Of a DNA stretch of 64,000 nucleotides, positions 42,855-52,258 are shown piece after piece. The notes below the pieces were generated by a model. The model searched no databases. It saw only the letters and a list, made by a program, of their open reading frames with translations, and was not told the origin of the DNA. A program made the translations under genes and the position numbers. Origin of the DNA: Planctomycetaceae bacterium. Lineage in GTDB: Bacteria > Planctomycetota > Planctomycetia > Pirellulales > Pirellulaceae. The DNA is taken from positions 1 through 64,000 of the forward strand of contig JAIYDN010000021.1 of the NCBI GenBank assembly GCA_027487485.1, in the 5' to 3' direction. The first letter of the stretch is position 1. Every line of letters starts with the position of its first letter.

Positions 42855-44819
42855 TCATTCTCCTTGCGGAGGAAACAGACCATGTCGGGCACGGGCCTGT
42901 TGCACAATGTCGAAAAGCACACTCATCTCGTCTGCTTCGCCGAATTGTTTTTTCTCAAGCGATTGAATTTGCTGGCGACGATGTGATTTGTCGTCATGAC
43001 CACTCAATCGTTCACACAGTGAATGCAATCGCTCGTCGGGAGTCATGCTGGAAAGCTTTGCCTTTTCAGCGGAGTGCTCTTCGATACTAACGAGCACACT
43101 TTTGAGACCGGGGTCTTCAATCGCAGACATGACGCTGGCAAAGTCTAACGCATGCGCCTCAAGTTCCAAGTCCAAAAAAACCTGAAATAAAGACTTTGCT
43201 GTAATCGTGGTTAGATTGCTAACCGGGAATCGTTCGATTGCTACTGGGGCAAGATCCGGATGAATCGCCATGATTTCGAATAGCTCGCATTCCGTTGCTG
43301 TCATTTCGGAATAGCGAACCACTCGAAGCTCGGGTGCAACGTTTTGTCCCGAGGGCGCATGACTTCCGGTCGCGTTGGGACGCGAATTCCATGCCCCGGG
43401 CGATGTGCCTTGAGTGCTGTTTTGAGGGCTGGATGTTTGTTGACTTCGAAACGCTTGACGCTGAGTCTCTCGTTCTGCGGATTGCTTCCGTATGGAATCC
43501 AGGCGCAAGCGAACTTCCGAATGGTCGATCCCGAACTGCCGACCGAGCCTCGATATCAACTGATCTTGACGGAGCCGCATCGCTTCGTTGGATAGGAGCG
43601 AGCTGTGCGACACGCGAGACATCGTTTGCAGCACATCCTCCAGAGCGATGTTGGCTCGATGCGTATCCAAGAGTGGATCGAAGCCTTTGCAGACAACGCG
43701 AAGCTTATGTTCCAGCGCATCGACCGAGCTAGCGATTCGTTCTTGGAGTTCTTGACCGCTATGCTTTTGCAGGAAGTCACAGGGGTCTAGCCCATCTGGT
43801 AGAGTCAGGATGCGAAGATCCATTTGGGCCGTCACAAATAGCTCGAGGATTTCGCTGGTGCGGCGTTGACCGGCCTCGTCCCCGTCCAGCAGCAAAACCA
43901 CCGAATCGCAGTATCGTTTCAATAGCCGGATTTGGCTTTCACCCAGGGCCGTGCCGCAACATGCAACGGCATTCGAGATGCCGTGCTGGACTGCCATGAT
44001 GACGTCGGTGTAGCCTTCCATGACGACCGCTTGGCGTGATTTGACGATGGAATCGCGAGCCAAATCTAGGCCGTAAAGCTGATGGCTTTTGTGATAAAGT
44101 CGCGTTTCATTGCAATTGATGTACTTGGCGGATTCCGAAGTTGCCCCGGGAAGGATGCGTCCACCCACAGCGATCGGTCGAGCCTGAACGTCGTGGATTG
44201 GGAAAATCGCTCGACCTCGAAATCGATCGTATCGAGACCCGCGTTCGCTTCGTGCCGCTAATCCGATCGACTCCAACACATCGGCTTTCCACGATTGGGA
44301 TGCGCCGCGATCGATTAACCACGACCAAGATTCCGGAGCGAACCCCAATCGAAATTTCTCGATGCTGGATTCGGTGATGCCGCGATCGGCGAGATAATCT
44401 CTGGCTGGCTTCCCTTCGTCGGTTTTGACGAGGCATTCGTGATATTGGCCAACAGCCCATTTCATCGCTTCAAAAAGGGCTCGTTTGCCATCGTTACCGC
44501 CACGGCCCGCTCGGTTTTTGGGTTCTTCCAGAGTGATTCCTGCACGGTCGGCAAGCATCCGAAGGGCTTCAGGAAACGAAACCGATTCCTTTTTCATCAC
44601 AAAGCTGAATACGTCACCCCCGATATCACACACCCAGCATTTCCAAATTTGCCGGTCGGGATTGATCTGAAGACTTGGCCGTCGATCGTCATGGAAAGGA
44701 CAAACGCAAACAAATCCTCGGCCTTGGCGTCGCAGCTCGGTATAGCCGCTCATCAAATCGACAATGCTGGTCGCTAGGCGAACCCTATCCTTGACTTCAT
44801 TGTCAATCGCGAAGGACAC
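42855..44819 (-). CDS. dnaG: DNA primase DnaG
   Basis: 654 aa. The N-terminal CHC2 zinc finger uses C40, H43, C61 and C64 (CPFHDDRRPS... KCWVC). The TOPRIM domain has VVMEGYTDVIMAVQHGISNAVACCGTALGE and VVLLLDGDEAGQRRT with its DxD-type acidic residues. The core between them is typical (FRGRAIFPIHDVQARPIAVGGRIL). A Gln/Ser/Thr linker near 430-480 joins the C-terminal helicase-binding region. It makes RNA primers at the replication fork. It is upstream of rpoD on the same strand; the region upstream of dnaG to 45115 probably carries the operon promoter. Confidence 0.96.
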   Translation of the reverse strand: MSFAIDNEVKDRVRLATSIVDLMSGYTELRRQGRGFVCVCPFHDDRRPSLQINPDRQIWKCWVCDIGGDVFSFVMKKESVSFPEALRMLADRAGITLEEPKNRAGRGGNDGKRALFEAMKWAVGQYHECLVKTDEGKPARDYLADRGITESSIEKFRLGFAPESWSWLIDRGASQSWKADVLESIGLAARSERGSRYDRFRGRAIFPIHDVQARPIAVGGRILPGATSESAKYINCNETRLYHKSHQLYGLDLARDSIVKSRQAVVMEGYTDVIMAVQHGISNAVACCGTALGESQIRLLKRYCDSVVLLLDGDEAGQRRTSEILELFVTAQMDLRILTLPDGLDPCDFLQKHSGQELQERIASSVDALEHKLRVVCKGFDPLLDTHRANIALEDVLQTMSRVSHSSLLSNEAMRLRQDQLISRLGRQFGIDHSEVRLRLDSIRKQSAERETQRQAFRSQQTSSPQNSTQGTSPGAWNSRPNATGSHAPSGQNVAPELRVVRYSEMTATECELFEIMAIHPDLAPVAIERFPVSNLTTITAKSLFQVFLDLELEAHALDFASVMSAIEDPGLKSVLVSIEEHSAEKAKLSSMTPDERLHSLCERLSGHDDKSHRRQQIQSLEKKQFGEADEMSVLFDIVQQARARHGLFPPQGE

Positions 44820-45114
44820 GGTTATCTCAATCTCCTAATGGGTTTGCGATTGCCTGGCCAGGATGATTCTCCGGGACAGTGAAATTCGCAGCACTTGCGA
44901 GCAAATTCGGGAAGGGAACGCAAGAGCAGTTAAGCCGTCCATGACTTGGGGAAACAGTATGGGCGGTTTCGGAAGACTGCGTCAACATCAGTTTTACTGA
45001 ATACAAAGCTTTCCCCTCCTCATTTCCGGGAAATCATAGTACCCTTTTGAATCGTCAGGACTAGCCTTTCATTTTCTTTTTTACCCATTTTAACTCTCAA
45101 CCCCCTCCACGGTC

Positions 45115-46311
45115 ATGTTTGAGCATTTGCCAGTTGCCCCCCCGGACTCCATTCTTGGCCTCAGCGAAGCTTTTTCGAAAGATTCTCGGGCTAACAAAAT
45201 CAATTTGACGGTAGGGGTTTACAAGGACGAACAGGGCCGAACTCCTATTCTGGACACCGTCAAAAAAGCCGAAGCGAGCTTGCTAAAGAGCGAAACGAGC
45301 AAGGGCTATATGCCGATCGAAGGTCACCCAGAATATTTGAAGGCAGTTACGGAGCTGATCTATGGTGGCAGCGGAATCGATCTTGGAAGGGTCGCTATCG
45401 CTCAAACACCTGGCGGAACAGGTGCATTGCGCGTTGGGGCGGACACGGTCATTCGTCATTTCCCTGGCACTCGCATTTGGCTCAGCAATCCAACTTGGGC
45501 CAATCATGGTTCGATCTTTCAAGCCGCAGGCATGGAAACGCCGGTCTACCCCTACTTAACTGCCGACAAAACCTCGCTCGACTTCTCGGCGATGGTCACG
45601 GAACTGAAAACCAACGGTCGCCGGGGCGACTTAGTCTGTTTGCATGCTTGCTGCCATAACCCAACAGGGATCGACCCGACCTTGGAACAGTGGCGAGAAA
45701 TCAGTGATCTACTGGCTGAAAAGCAAATGATGCCGTTCGTCGACTTTGCATATCAAGGTTTCGGAGATGGTTTGGAGGCCGACGCGAAACCGTTGCATTT
45801 GATTTTGGAAAAGAACCCTGAAGCGATTGTCTGCAATTCCTTTTCGAAGAACTTCGGTTTGTATTCGGAACGCGTCGGATCCGTCTCGATTGTCAGCCAA
45901 GAGGCGAAGAACACCGAAGCCGTTTTGAGTCAGATCCGACAGGCGGTGCGATGCAATTACAGCAACCCACCTCGACATGGCGCAGCAACGGTGGCGGCAG
46001 TGCTGACTTCACCCGAGCTGAAATCGGAATGGGTTGCAGAAGTGAATAGCATGCGTGATCGCATTTCCAAGATGAGATCCATGTTCATCGACGGCATGAA
46101 GCAAGCCACAACCGTGCGAGATTTCAGTTTTCTGAGCCGGCAGAAGGGAATGTTTTCCTACAGCGGACTCAATGCCATGCAGGCGGACTGGCTGAAGAAC
46201 GAGCGTGGAATCTACATCGTCGGTACCGGGCGTATCAACGTGGCGGGAATGGCATCATCCACGATGCCAACTTTATGCGCTGCTATCGCGGACTGCTTGA
46301 AAGCGACATAA
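45115..46311 (+). CDS. Aspartate/aromatic aminotransferase (class I, AspC/TyrB-like)
   Basis: 398 aa. The sequence MFEHLPVAPPDSILGLSEAFSKDSRANKINLTVGVYKDEQGRTPIL is the AspC/TyrB N-terminus. The PLP lysine is K245 in NSFSKNFGLYSERVGS. Other class I markers are HACCHNPTGIDPTLEQW, FAYQGFGDGLEAD and the substrate-binding Arg in the C-terminal IYIVGTGRINVAGM. It transfers the amino group between aspartate, tyrosine or phenylalanine and 2-oxoglutarate in the cytoplasm. It stands alone, divergent from dnaG, and is followed by three palindromic repeats. Confidence 0.94.
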   Translation: MFEHLPVAPPDSILGLSEAFSKDSRANKINLTVGVYKDEQGRTPILDTVKKAEASLLKSETSKGYMPIEGHPEYLKAVTELIYGGSGIDLGRVAIAQTPGGTGALRVGADTVIRHFPGTRIWLSNPTWANHGSIFQAAGMETPVYPYLTADKTSLDFSAMVTELKTNGRRGDLVCLHACCHNPTGIDPTLEQWREISDLLAEKQMMPFVDFAYQGFGDGLEADAKPLHLILEKNPEAIVCNSFSKNFGLYSERVGSVSIVSQEAKNTEAVLSQIRQAVRCNYSNPPRHGAATVAAVLTSPELKSEWVAEVNSMRDRISKMRSMFIDGMKQATTVRDFSFLSRQKGMFSYSGLNAMQADWLKNERGIYIVGTGRINVAGMASSTMPTLCAAIADCLKAT

Positions 46312-46312
46312 C

Positions 46313-46398
46313 GCGGTTGTCCTCATCTGCCTCAAAATAATGTAGTGCAGTTGTCCTCAACTGCTTAAAGATAAAGGAGAGCAGTTGCCCTCAACTGC
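46313..46398. repeat. Three GCAGTTG-TCCT-CAACTGC palindromes at 34-bp spacing
   Basis: Units start at 46313, 46347 and 46381, exactly 34 bp apart. The second and third are hairpins with 7-bp perfect arms (GCAGTTG / CAACTGC) and a 4-nt loop; the first is degenerate. The same palindrome, in longer 9-bp form, is in every unit of the 169-bp array at 60521-61310. The set lies just after the aminotransferase stop. Confidence 0.88.
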
Positions 46399-46611
46399 CT
46401 CCAGGGTAGCGAATAGGTAAACCTTGACGGATGAAGCGGATCCGCCATCCCGCGAGGACTCAATCCCAACTTCTTGCATGTCGGCCACCGTCTTTCGGAT
46501 TGTGGCGGTCGATAGCTCTTCCAGGGGCATTCACCGAAAAGACGTCATCAAGATCGAAAGGAATTCGACCTTAAAAGAATTGCCCTTTGCACTTTTACAT
46601 GCAGGGATGCA
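46399..46611. other. Gap before the TolC-like gene
   Basis: About 210 bp without a gene. A frame beginning at 46424 has no family features. It presumably includes the promoter of the TolC-like gene; no clear -10/-35 pair was identified. Confidence 0.4.
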
Positions 46612-48084
46612 ATGTTTACAAAGTCGACCGTATTCGCTCTATCTTCTGGTATTCTGCTTTCCGGCTGCGCTCATGTAGGCGGTCTATCGAACAGGTTGAC
46701 CCCAAAGCTCGATCGCATTCCTGCCGCCTCCCTTGAGCCAGTCTCGCCAACGCCAAAAGCACCCGAGTATCTCATTTCCGCAAGCGAAACGGAGAAGTCC
46801 GTGGTGGAGGCCGCTTCGTTTCAAGTTGCACCCCTGCCTACACCAACGTCCGATTTTGAAAGCGAAGGCGTTCTCTATACCCTAGCCGATTTTGAGCAGA
46901 TCGCGCTTGCCAACAACCCTTCTCTGGCGGCCTTAAACTCGCTGACTCAGAAAGCGTCGGGCCTGCGCCAGCAAGTTGGAACTCGACCCAACCCGACGTT
47001 GGGTTACTTCGGTCAGCAACTTGCGGATCGTGGCACCGATCAACAAGGATTTTTTGTGGATCAAGAGTTTGTCCGGGGTGATAAGCTCGCTCTGAATCGA
47101 GCCGTCTTGAACCACACTCTGGCTGCACAACGTTGGGAAAGCGAAACTCAGAAGTATCGTATCTTGACGGATGTTCGAGTGCTCTACTTCGAGACAGCAG
47201 CCGCCCAGCAGCAACTCGATGCGATCCAGAAATTTGAAGAAGTATCGAAACGCGGAGTCGAAGTTGCGTTAGAAAGAAAGAAAGCCGATGAAGGCTCGTT
47301 GGTCGAAGTCCTTCAATCCAAGACGCTCAACAGCGAAGTTGCACTTGCTGGCGAGCGGGCCACAGCTGCTTACCGCGGTGCATGGCGCAATCTGACTGCA
47401 ATAGCAGGTCTGCCGGACACTAGGCCAACGCAATTGTCTCCTGATTTCGGCGATATCCAATCATCGCCTGATTGGGACGCAACATACCAGCAGATACTTT
47501 TGCAAAGCCCTGAACGGGCCGTGGCACAAGCTTTAGTGTGCGAGAAGGTCAGCATACTACGCCGCGAACAAGTTCAAAGAACGCCGAATCTGGAAACGCA
47601 ACTCGGAGCCGGCTACGATAACGGCACAAACTCGGGGATGATCAATGTGCAAGTTGGAGCACCGATTCCGGTCTTTAATAAGAACACAGGCAATATTGCG
47701 GCGGCTCAGGCTGACTACACTCGGGCTGTTGAAAACGTGAAGCGAATCGAACAATCCATCCAAGCAAGGTTGGCCCGCGCGGCCCAAGAATTCGAATCGT
47801 ATCTTGCCTCAGTTCAAAAATACGAATCCGAAATTCTGCCTCAAGTGAAAGAAAGTTTGCAGCTGTCGGAAGAGGCCTATAAGGCAGGTGAACTAGACTT
47901 TCTTCAAGTTCTCATCGTTCGAAAAAGCTACTTTGAATCGAATCTACAATTCATTCAGTCCAGAGCTCAATTGGCTCAAGCGAATGCGAAGATTGAAGGC
48001 CTGCTTCTCACCGGTGGTTTGGACGCTCCTCAAGACTACACCAACGGGGATAGTCTGCGTGGGCAATCGTTCGGTGGGCAGTAG
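46612..48084 (+). CDS. TolC-family outer-membrane efflux lipoprotein
   Basis: 490 aa. A lipoprotein signal ends at LSGC (MFTKSTVFALSSGILLSGCAHVG), so the mature protein is probably lipid-anchored at Cys19. The rest has the doubled TolC/OEP layout with long helices: a first half with LNRAVLNHTLAAQRWESETQKYRILTDVRVLYFETAAAQQQLDAIQK and a second half with TGNIAAAQADYTRAVENVKRIEQSIQARLARAAQEFESYLASVQKYE (in pieces). Members such as CusC and NodT form the outer-membrane tunnel of RND or ABC efflux pumps. No pump or membrane-fusion gene is adjacent, so partners must be encoded elsewhere. Convergent with the sugar ABC ATPase. Confidence 0.88.
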   Translation: MFTKSTVFALSSGILLSGCAHVGGLSNRLTPKLDRIPAASLEPVSPTPKAPEYLISASETEKSVVEAASFQVAPLPTPTSDFESEGVLYTLADFEQIALANNPSLAALNSLTQKASGLRQQVGTRPNPTLGYFGQQLADRGTDQQGFFVDQEFVRGDKLALNRAVLNHTLAAQRWESETQKYRILTDVRVLYFETAAAQQQLDAIQKFEEVSKRGVEVALERKKADEGSLVEVLQSKTLNSEVALAGERATAAYRGAWRNLTAIAGLPDTRPTQLSPDFGDIQSSPDWDATYQQILLQSPERAVAQALVCEKVSILRREQVQRTPNLETQLGAGYDNGTNSGMINVQVGAPIPVFNKNTGNIAAAQADYTRAVENVKRIEQSIQARLARAAQEFESYLASVQKYESEILPQVKESLQLSEEAYKAGELDFLQVLIVRKSYFESNLQFIQSRAQLAQANAKIEGLLLTGGLDAPQDYTNGDSLRGQSFGGQ

Positions 48085-48101
48085 TCCCATCCAAGGGCCC
48101 G

Positions 48102-49628
48102 CTAGGAACCAGTGAAAAATCCGCGAGTGGCGGCTTCCAAGATTTTTTCTTGGGTCGCTTCTTGTCTTGAAAACAAAGCGGTTTGACGACCTTCGCTCAG
48201 CACCATAATGCGATCGCTTAAGGTCAACACCTCGGGCAGCTCGCTGCTGGTGACGATAACGCCAAGTCCCTCGTTGCATAACTGTCGAATGATTCGATAC
48301 AGTTCCGCTTTAGCACCTACGTCCACGCCGCGAGTTGGATCGTCCAGCAAAAGAATTTTGGGCTTGGTCAGCAACCATCGACCGATGATACACTTTTGTT
48401 GATTGCCACCACTTAGGCTGGTAATCGCTGCCTGCAGCCCAGCGGTTTTGATCAGTAACTTGTCGACCATCGAGTTGGATGCTATTTGCTCTTTTCGATT
48501 GCTGACTGCCGGGCCGCTTCGCATCGAAACAAGTTCGCATAGCGAGATGTTTTTCCCTACGTTCATGGCGGTGAAGATCCCGAGTCGTTTTCGGTCTTCG
48601 GTAACCAAAGCCATGCCAGCTTCCAATGCTTCTGCCGGATGAGAGGGGCGAATCTCTTTTCCCTCCAGGACGATTCGTCCGGTGGGGGCTAGAACGGAAG
48701 CACCGAACAAGCATTCAAGAAGTTCAGTTCTGCCGGCTCCCATGAGTCCGGCAATGCCAAGCACTTCACCTTCGTGCAGATCAAAGGAAATGTCTTTGAG
48801 CCGGAACCCGCGAGCGTGGCCGGGCCAAGCAAGCGATAGCTTTTCTACGGCAAGCAACTTTTTGCCTTGAGCCGTGCGTTCTCCAAGTTCGATCGATTCC
48901 AGTTCGCGCCCCACCATCAAGCGAGTGACTTCTTGGGGATTGGTTTTCTCGGTATCAAGCTGTGCAATGAAGCGACCATCGCGGAGCACGACGATCTGAT
49001 TTGACAGATGGAAAACCTCTTCCATCTTGTGTGAGATGTATAGGATCGTTGTTCCGCGTTCTCTGAGTTTCGCAATGACTCGATACAGTCGTTCCACTTC
49101 CGATTCGGTGAGTGCGCTGGTCGGTTCGTCCATGACTAGAATACGGCTGTTCAGGCTTAGGGCCTTGGCGATCTCTACCAGCTGTTGATCGCCGACGCGA
49201 AGTGAGCCGGCCAGTGCCGATGCGGGAACGTTGCATTCAAGTTCTTTTAAGAGACGCCCTGCTTCTTCCAGCATGGATCGGTCGTCTCGCATGAGCCAGG
49301 CAGAGCGTTTTTCTCGGCCAAGAAACACATTCGCCGCTACCGACAGTTGCTCGACCAGGTTGAGCTCTTGGTGGATGATGCTGATGCCAGCATGTTCTGC
49401 ATCCCGAGTTCCCGAAAACCGAACCGCTTGGCCGTCAACACTAAGCGTTCCATCGTAGTCGGTGATGACGCCTGACAGAATTTTCATCAAGGTGCTTTTG
49501 CCTGCACCGTTCTCGCCGCAAATAGAAACCAGACTTCCTTTGGGAACGTCAAAGGTAACACCATCGAGCGCCTTGACGGCGGCAAAGCGTTTCCCGATCC
49601 CTTGCATCGATACGATAGACTCGGTCAT
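48102..49628 (-). CDS. Sugar ABC transporter ATP-binding protein (CUT2, RbsA/MglA-like)
   Basis: 508 aa with two fused nucleotide-binding domains. The first has Walker A GENGAGKSTLMKI and Walker B ILVMDEPTSAL. The second, starting near residue 260, has GLMGAGRTELLECLFG in place of a normal Walker A and LSGGNQQKCIIGRWLLTKPKILLLDDPTRGVDVGAK. The degenerate second P-loop is standard for CUT2 ATPases. It powers sugar import with the permease at 49635 (6-bp gap) and the binding protein at 50855. Substrate is probably a pentose or hexose; exact specificity is not readable. Confidence 0.93.
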   Translation of the reverse strand: MTESIVSMQGIGKRFAAVKALDGVTFDVPKGSLVSICGENGAGKSTLMKILSGVITDYDGTLSVDGQAVRFSGTRDAEHAGISIIHQELNLVEQLSVAANVFLGREKRSAWLMRDDRSMLEEAGRLLKELECNVPASALAGSLRVGDQQLVEIAKALSLNSRILVMDEPTSALTESEVERLYRVIAKLRERGTTILYISHKMEEVFHLSNQIVVLRDGRFIAQLDTEKTNPQEVTRLMVGRELESIELGERTAQGKKLLAVEKLSLAWPGHARGFRLKDISFDLHEGEVLGIAGLMGAGRTELLECLFGASVLAPTGRIVLEGKEIRPSHPAEALEAGMALVTEDRKRLGIFTAMNVGKNISLCELVSMRSGPAVSNRKEQIASNSMVDKLLIKTAGLQAAITSLSGGNQQKCIIGRWLLTKPKILLLDDPTRGVDVGAKAELYRIIRQLCNEGLGVIVTSSELPEVLTLSDRIMVLSEGRQTALFSRQEATQEKILEAATRGFFTGS

Positions 49629-49634
49629 AAGAAT

Positions 49635-50858
49635 CTAGCTCGTAACGCTCGAGGTGACATTCCGCGCGGATCGGGCTTCCCAAAATGCTCTGGAGGTTAA
49701 AGCGGCGGCAACAATCAGTCCGACGATGACTGCGTAGGAGCTTGCGTACCAATCCTGCTTACCGAAGAACAGCATCGTCAACAGACCTGAAATCAGAGAC
49801 AAGATCGGGATAATAGTCCAGCCAATCCCTCCATCGAAGTATCGCTTCGACGAGATGCGTTGCCCGCGTTGACTGAAGGTGACCGCGAAGACAACGACAA
49901 TGCCCACGATCATCCCCTCGAAGATATCTGCGCCGGAGCCAACCACTTTGCTGACCGCGTCAATGACGGTCCGCAAAAAGAGGCAACCTAAAATGGTTCC
50001 GGGAATTGTTCCAATACCACCTTGCAACGAACAGCCACCGATCACGGAGCCTGCAATGGCGTTCAGTTCGTAACCGCGAGCCATAATGTCAGGCTTGGCT
50101 GAACCGTCATCGGCAAACGAAATGATACCCACGATCGAGGCCGATACGGATCCGAGCACGTAAGCCAACCACTTTAAGCGATCCGTTCGAATGCCGCTAA
50201 GCTTCGCGGCTTGTTCGTTGCCACCCATTGCGTGCAAATGTCGACCGGTAACTGTGCGGCTCATCAAGAACCAAAGAACCAATGCAAAAACCAAGAAAAG
50301 CACCGTGATGGTAGGGACATCCTTGATCGCGTTTCGAAGGGCAGTGTCCGTAAAATCAATCTGCGATTTCCCGCCAGTGAGTGTTGGCGCGAGCCCTCGA
50401 CCAAAGCTTCGCAGGCCAACCAAGGTTGCAAGCGTCGCGATAAAGGGAGGGAGCCCGATGCGCGTGATGAGCCAAGCGTGAAGGGTTCCGATCATCCCTC
50501 CCACCAAAAGGGTTCCGGCAATCGCGGCAGCCACAGCAACTCGCGATATTTGACCGTTGCGAAAGCCTTCGGGATCCAGCAGGATCATGAAAGCGCCAAA
50601 GACAGTTGCGCTCAAGGCGATCACGGACCCGCTAGAAAGGTCGATTCCACCCGAGATGATGATAATAGCGCTACCCAGAGCGAAGAACCCAAGCAGAACC
50701 GTTCGACGAATGATCAGTTGCGAGGCACCGGAGGCATCCGTCCAATACGTATGATTGGAGTCCAACAAAGCGGTGCCCACGACAACGAAGAGCCAAGCCA
50801 AAATCAGCTTGAGCTCTACGGAGCTCCACAGTCTAGAAAGCAAATTGGGAGAGCTCAT
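49635..50858 (-). CDS. Sugar ABC transporter permease (CUT2, RbsC-like)
   Basis: 407 aa with about ten membrane helices. The CUT2 signature TDRLKWLAYVLGSVSASIVGIISFADDGSAKPDIMARGYELNAIAGSVIGGCSLQGGIGT (in pieces) includes the GYELNAIAAxVIGG loop that contacts the ATPase. The start overlaps the stop of the binding-protein gene by 4 bp (ATGA), and the ATPase begins 6 bp later. The C-terminal 60 residues (QDWYASSYAVIVGLIVAAALTSRAFW) form additional helices not common in RbsC. Confidence 0.92.
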   Translation of the reverse strand: MSSPNLLSRLWSSVELKLILAWLFVVVGTALLDSNHTYWTDASGASQLIIRRTVLLGFFALGSAIIIISGGIDLSSGSVIALSATVFGAFMILLDPEGFRNGQISRVAVAAAIAGTLLVGGMIGTLHAWLITRIGLPPFIATLATLVGLRSFGRGLAPTLTGGKSQIDFTDTALRNAIKDVPTITVLFLVFALVLWFLMSRTVTGRHLHAMGGNEQAAKLSGIRTDRLKWLAYVLGSVSASIVGIISFADDGSAKPDIMARGYELNAIAGSVIGGCSLQGGIGTIPGTILGCLFLRTVIDAVSKVVGSGADIFEGMIVGIVVVFAVTFSQRGQRISSKRYFDGGIGWTIIPILSLISGLLTMLFFGKQDWYASSYAVIVGLIVAAALTSRAFWEARSARNVTSSVTS

Positions 50859-52003
50859 GAGCTTGTTAGTTTGTACTTCGCTAGCCAGTTTTGGAATTCG
50901 GGAAGCGTCACGAATTCGACCGATGGCCCGAACTCCTGAAACATTTCTGCCTTGAGCGGAGTATTGCTTGCGGGAACAACAATCTTGAGGCCTGTGTTCT
51001 TGATGTTGCCACCGGCAGATCCCATATTTGGAAACATTTCTTTGACGGTTGCTTCATCGCCGGTCGATTTTGCAAATGCGTATCGGACCGAATCGTATCC
51101 CATTCCGAATGGATTTTGAACGACCATCGCATCGATCATGCCTTCACCCATTTGTTGGATCGCGAGCTGTTCCGCGTCGAAGGTAACAATCGTGAACTTG
51201 TCTCTTACTTTTTTGTCGCTTACCACGTCAACGATGGCGGGAGCGTTGTAGGACCAGATGCCCACTAAGATCGACAGATCAGGGTACTTGGAAATAACAT
51301 CTTGAACGTTGTCTCGGGCTCGAGCGCGATCGGCATCGTCGAGACGTCGATCTTTCTGGACGAAGGCAGGACCAACGGCTTCGGTGAATCCGTTCATTCT
51401 TTCGATGGCATTTTGCTGGCTGTCTAAACCTACAAACTGAACGTATTCGCCGCTGGGCTTGATATTCTTGGCTGCGGTTCCCAGGACTTTGCCTCCGACG
51501 ATGTTATCGGTGCCAACGTAAAATTCGCGGGCGGATTGGTACTTTGCGTCGAGATCGCTGTCGAAGCACCCGATGATCACACCTTTCTTGGCCAGGTTCT
51601 CAAGTTCTTCCGCGATGGCTGGGTTGGTGGAAGAGGTGGGGGAGATGACTACGGCGACGATGTCCTTTTGCGTTCCGTACTGTCGAAGTTTTTCGACTTG
51701 GCCTTGTTCCGTACCATCGTTAGCATCCATCGATGCGCTGAAACCGGCTTCTTTCAGCTTCAAGTCCAATGCCGCCTGCTTGATGCCTTCGCGAGCTGCG
51801 TCCCAGAACGGAGACTCGGTGTTGTTCAGCAAAATGATGCGTTTCAGTGCAACCGGTTTGGTTTCGCTACCAGAATTGGCTGGTGTTCCTTTGGAGTCAC
51901 ACCCGACAAAACAGACAGAGCCAAGAACCAAGCCCAAAGCGACGAATCGCGGAAGACTTTGCTGCATTTGAAATCCCAGACGAACCAGATCGAACATTTT
52001 CAC
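50855..52003 (-). CDS. Sugar ABC transporter substrate-binding lipoprotein (RbsB-like)
   Basis: 382 aa as drawn; a start at ATG 51967 (MQQSLPRFVALGLVLGS) gives the shortest lipoprotein signal, ending in the lipobox FVGC before DSKG. The periplasmic-binding-protein fold of family 1 follows: RIILLNNTESPFWDAAREGIKQA, VAVVISPTSSTNPAIAEELENLAKKGVIIGCFDSD, YVGTDNIVGGKVLGTAA and VVQNPFGMGYDSVRYAFAK. It captures the sugar outside the inner membrane and hands it to the permease. First gene of the three-gene operon. Divergent from panB with about 250 bp between the starts, where regulation probably lies. Confidence 0.92.
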   Translation of the reverse strand: MKMFDLVRLGFQMQQSLPRFVALGLVLGSVCFVGCDSKGTPANSGSETKPVALKRIILLNNTESPFWDAAREGIKQAALDLKLKEAGFSASMDANDGTEQGQVEKLRQYGTQKDIVAVVISPTSSTNPAIAEELENLAKKGVIIGCFDSDLDAKYQSAREFYVGTDNIVGGKVLGTAAKNIKPSGEYVQFVGLDSQQNAIERMNGFTEAVGPAFVQKDRRLDDADRARARDNVQDVISKYPDLSILVGIWSYNAPAIVDVVSDKKVRDKFTIVTFDAEQLAIQQMGEGMIDAMVVQNPFGMGYDSVRYAFAKSTGDEATVKEMFPNMGSAGGNIKNTGLKIVVPASNTPLKAEMFQEFGPSVEFVTLPEFQNWLAKYKLTSS

Positions 52004-52258
52004 AAATCTTCCTCCCGAAAACCGACGCTGCCAACGGCGAATGGATCCTCACCGATTGGCACCCATGGTAGTTTTCGCCCCCAACTTCGGCAAGCACGGG
52101 AAGATCAAATGCCCTGCAGCGGAGGGAGTCCTGTTGCAACGAACATGCTTTCGGTGCCGTTTTGGACTAATTCGCTTTTGGACTAAACTGTTGTTTGTTT
52201 CATTTCTTAGCTTGGCATGCACCGCCAGGCACAGCTTCCGCGAAAACTTGATCCAACG

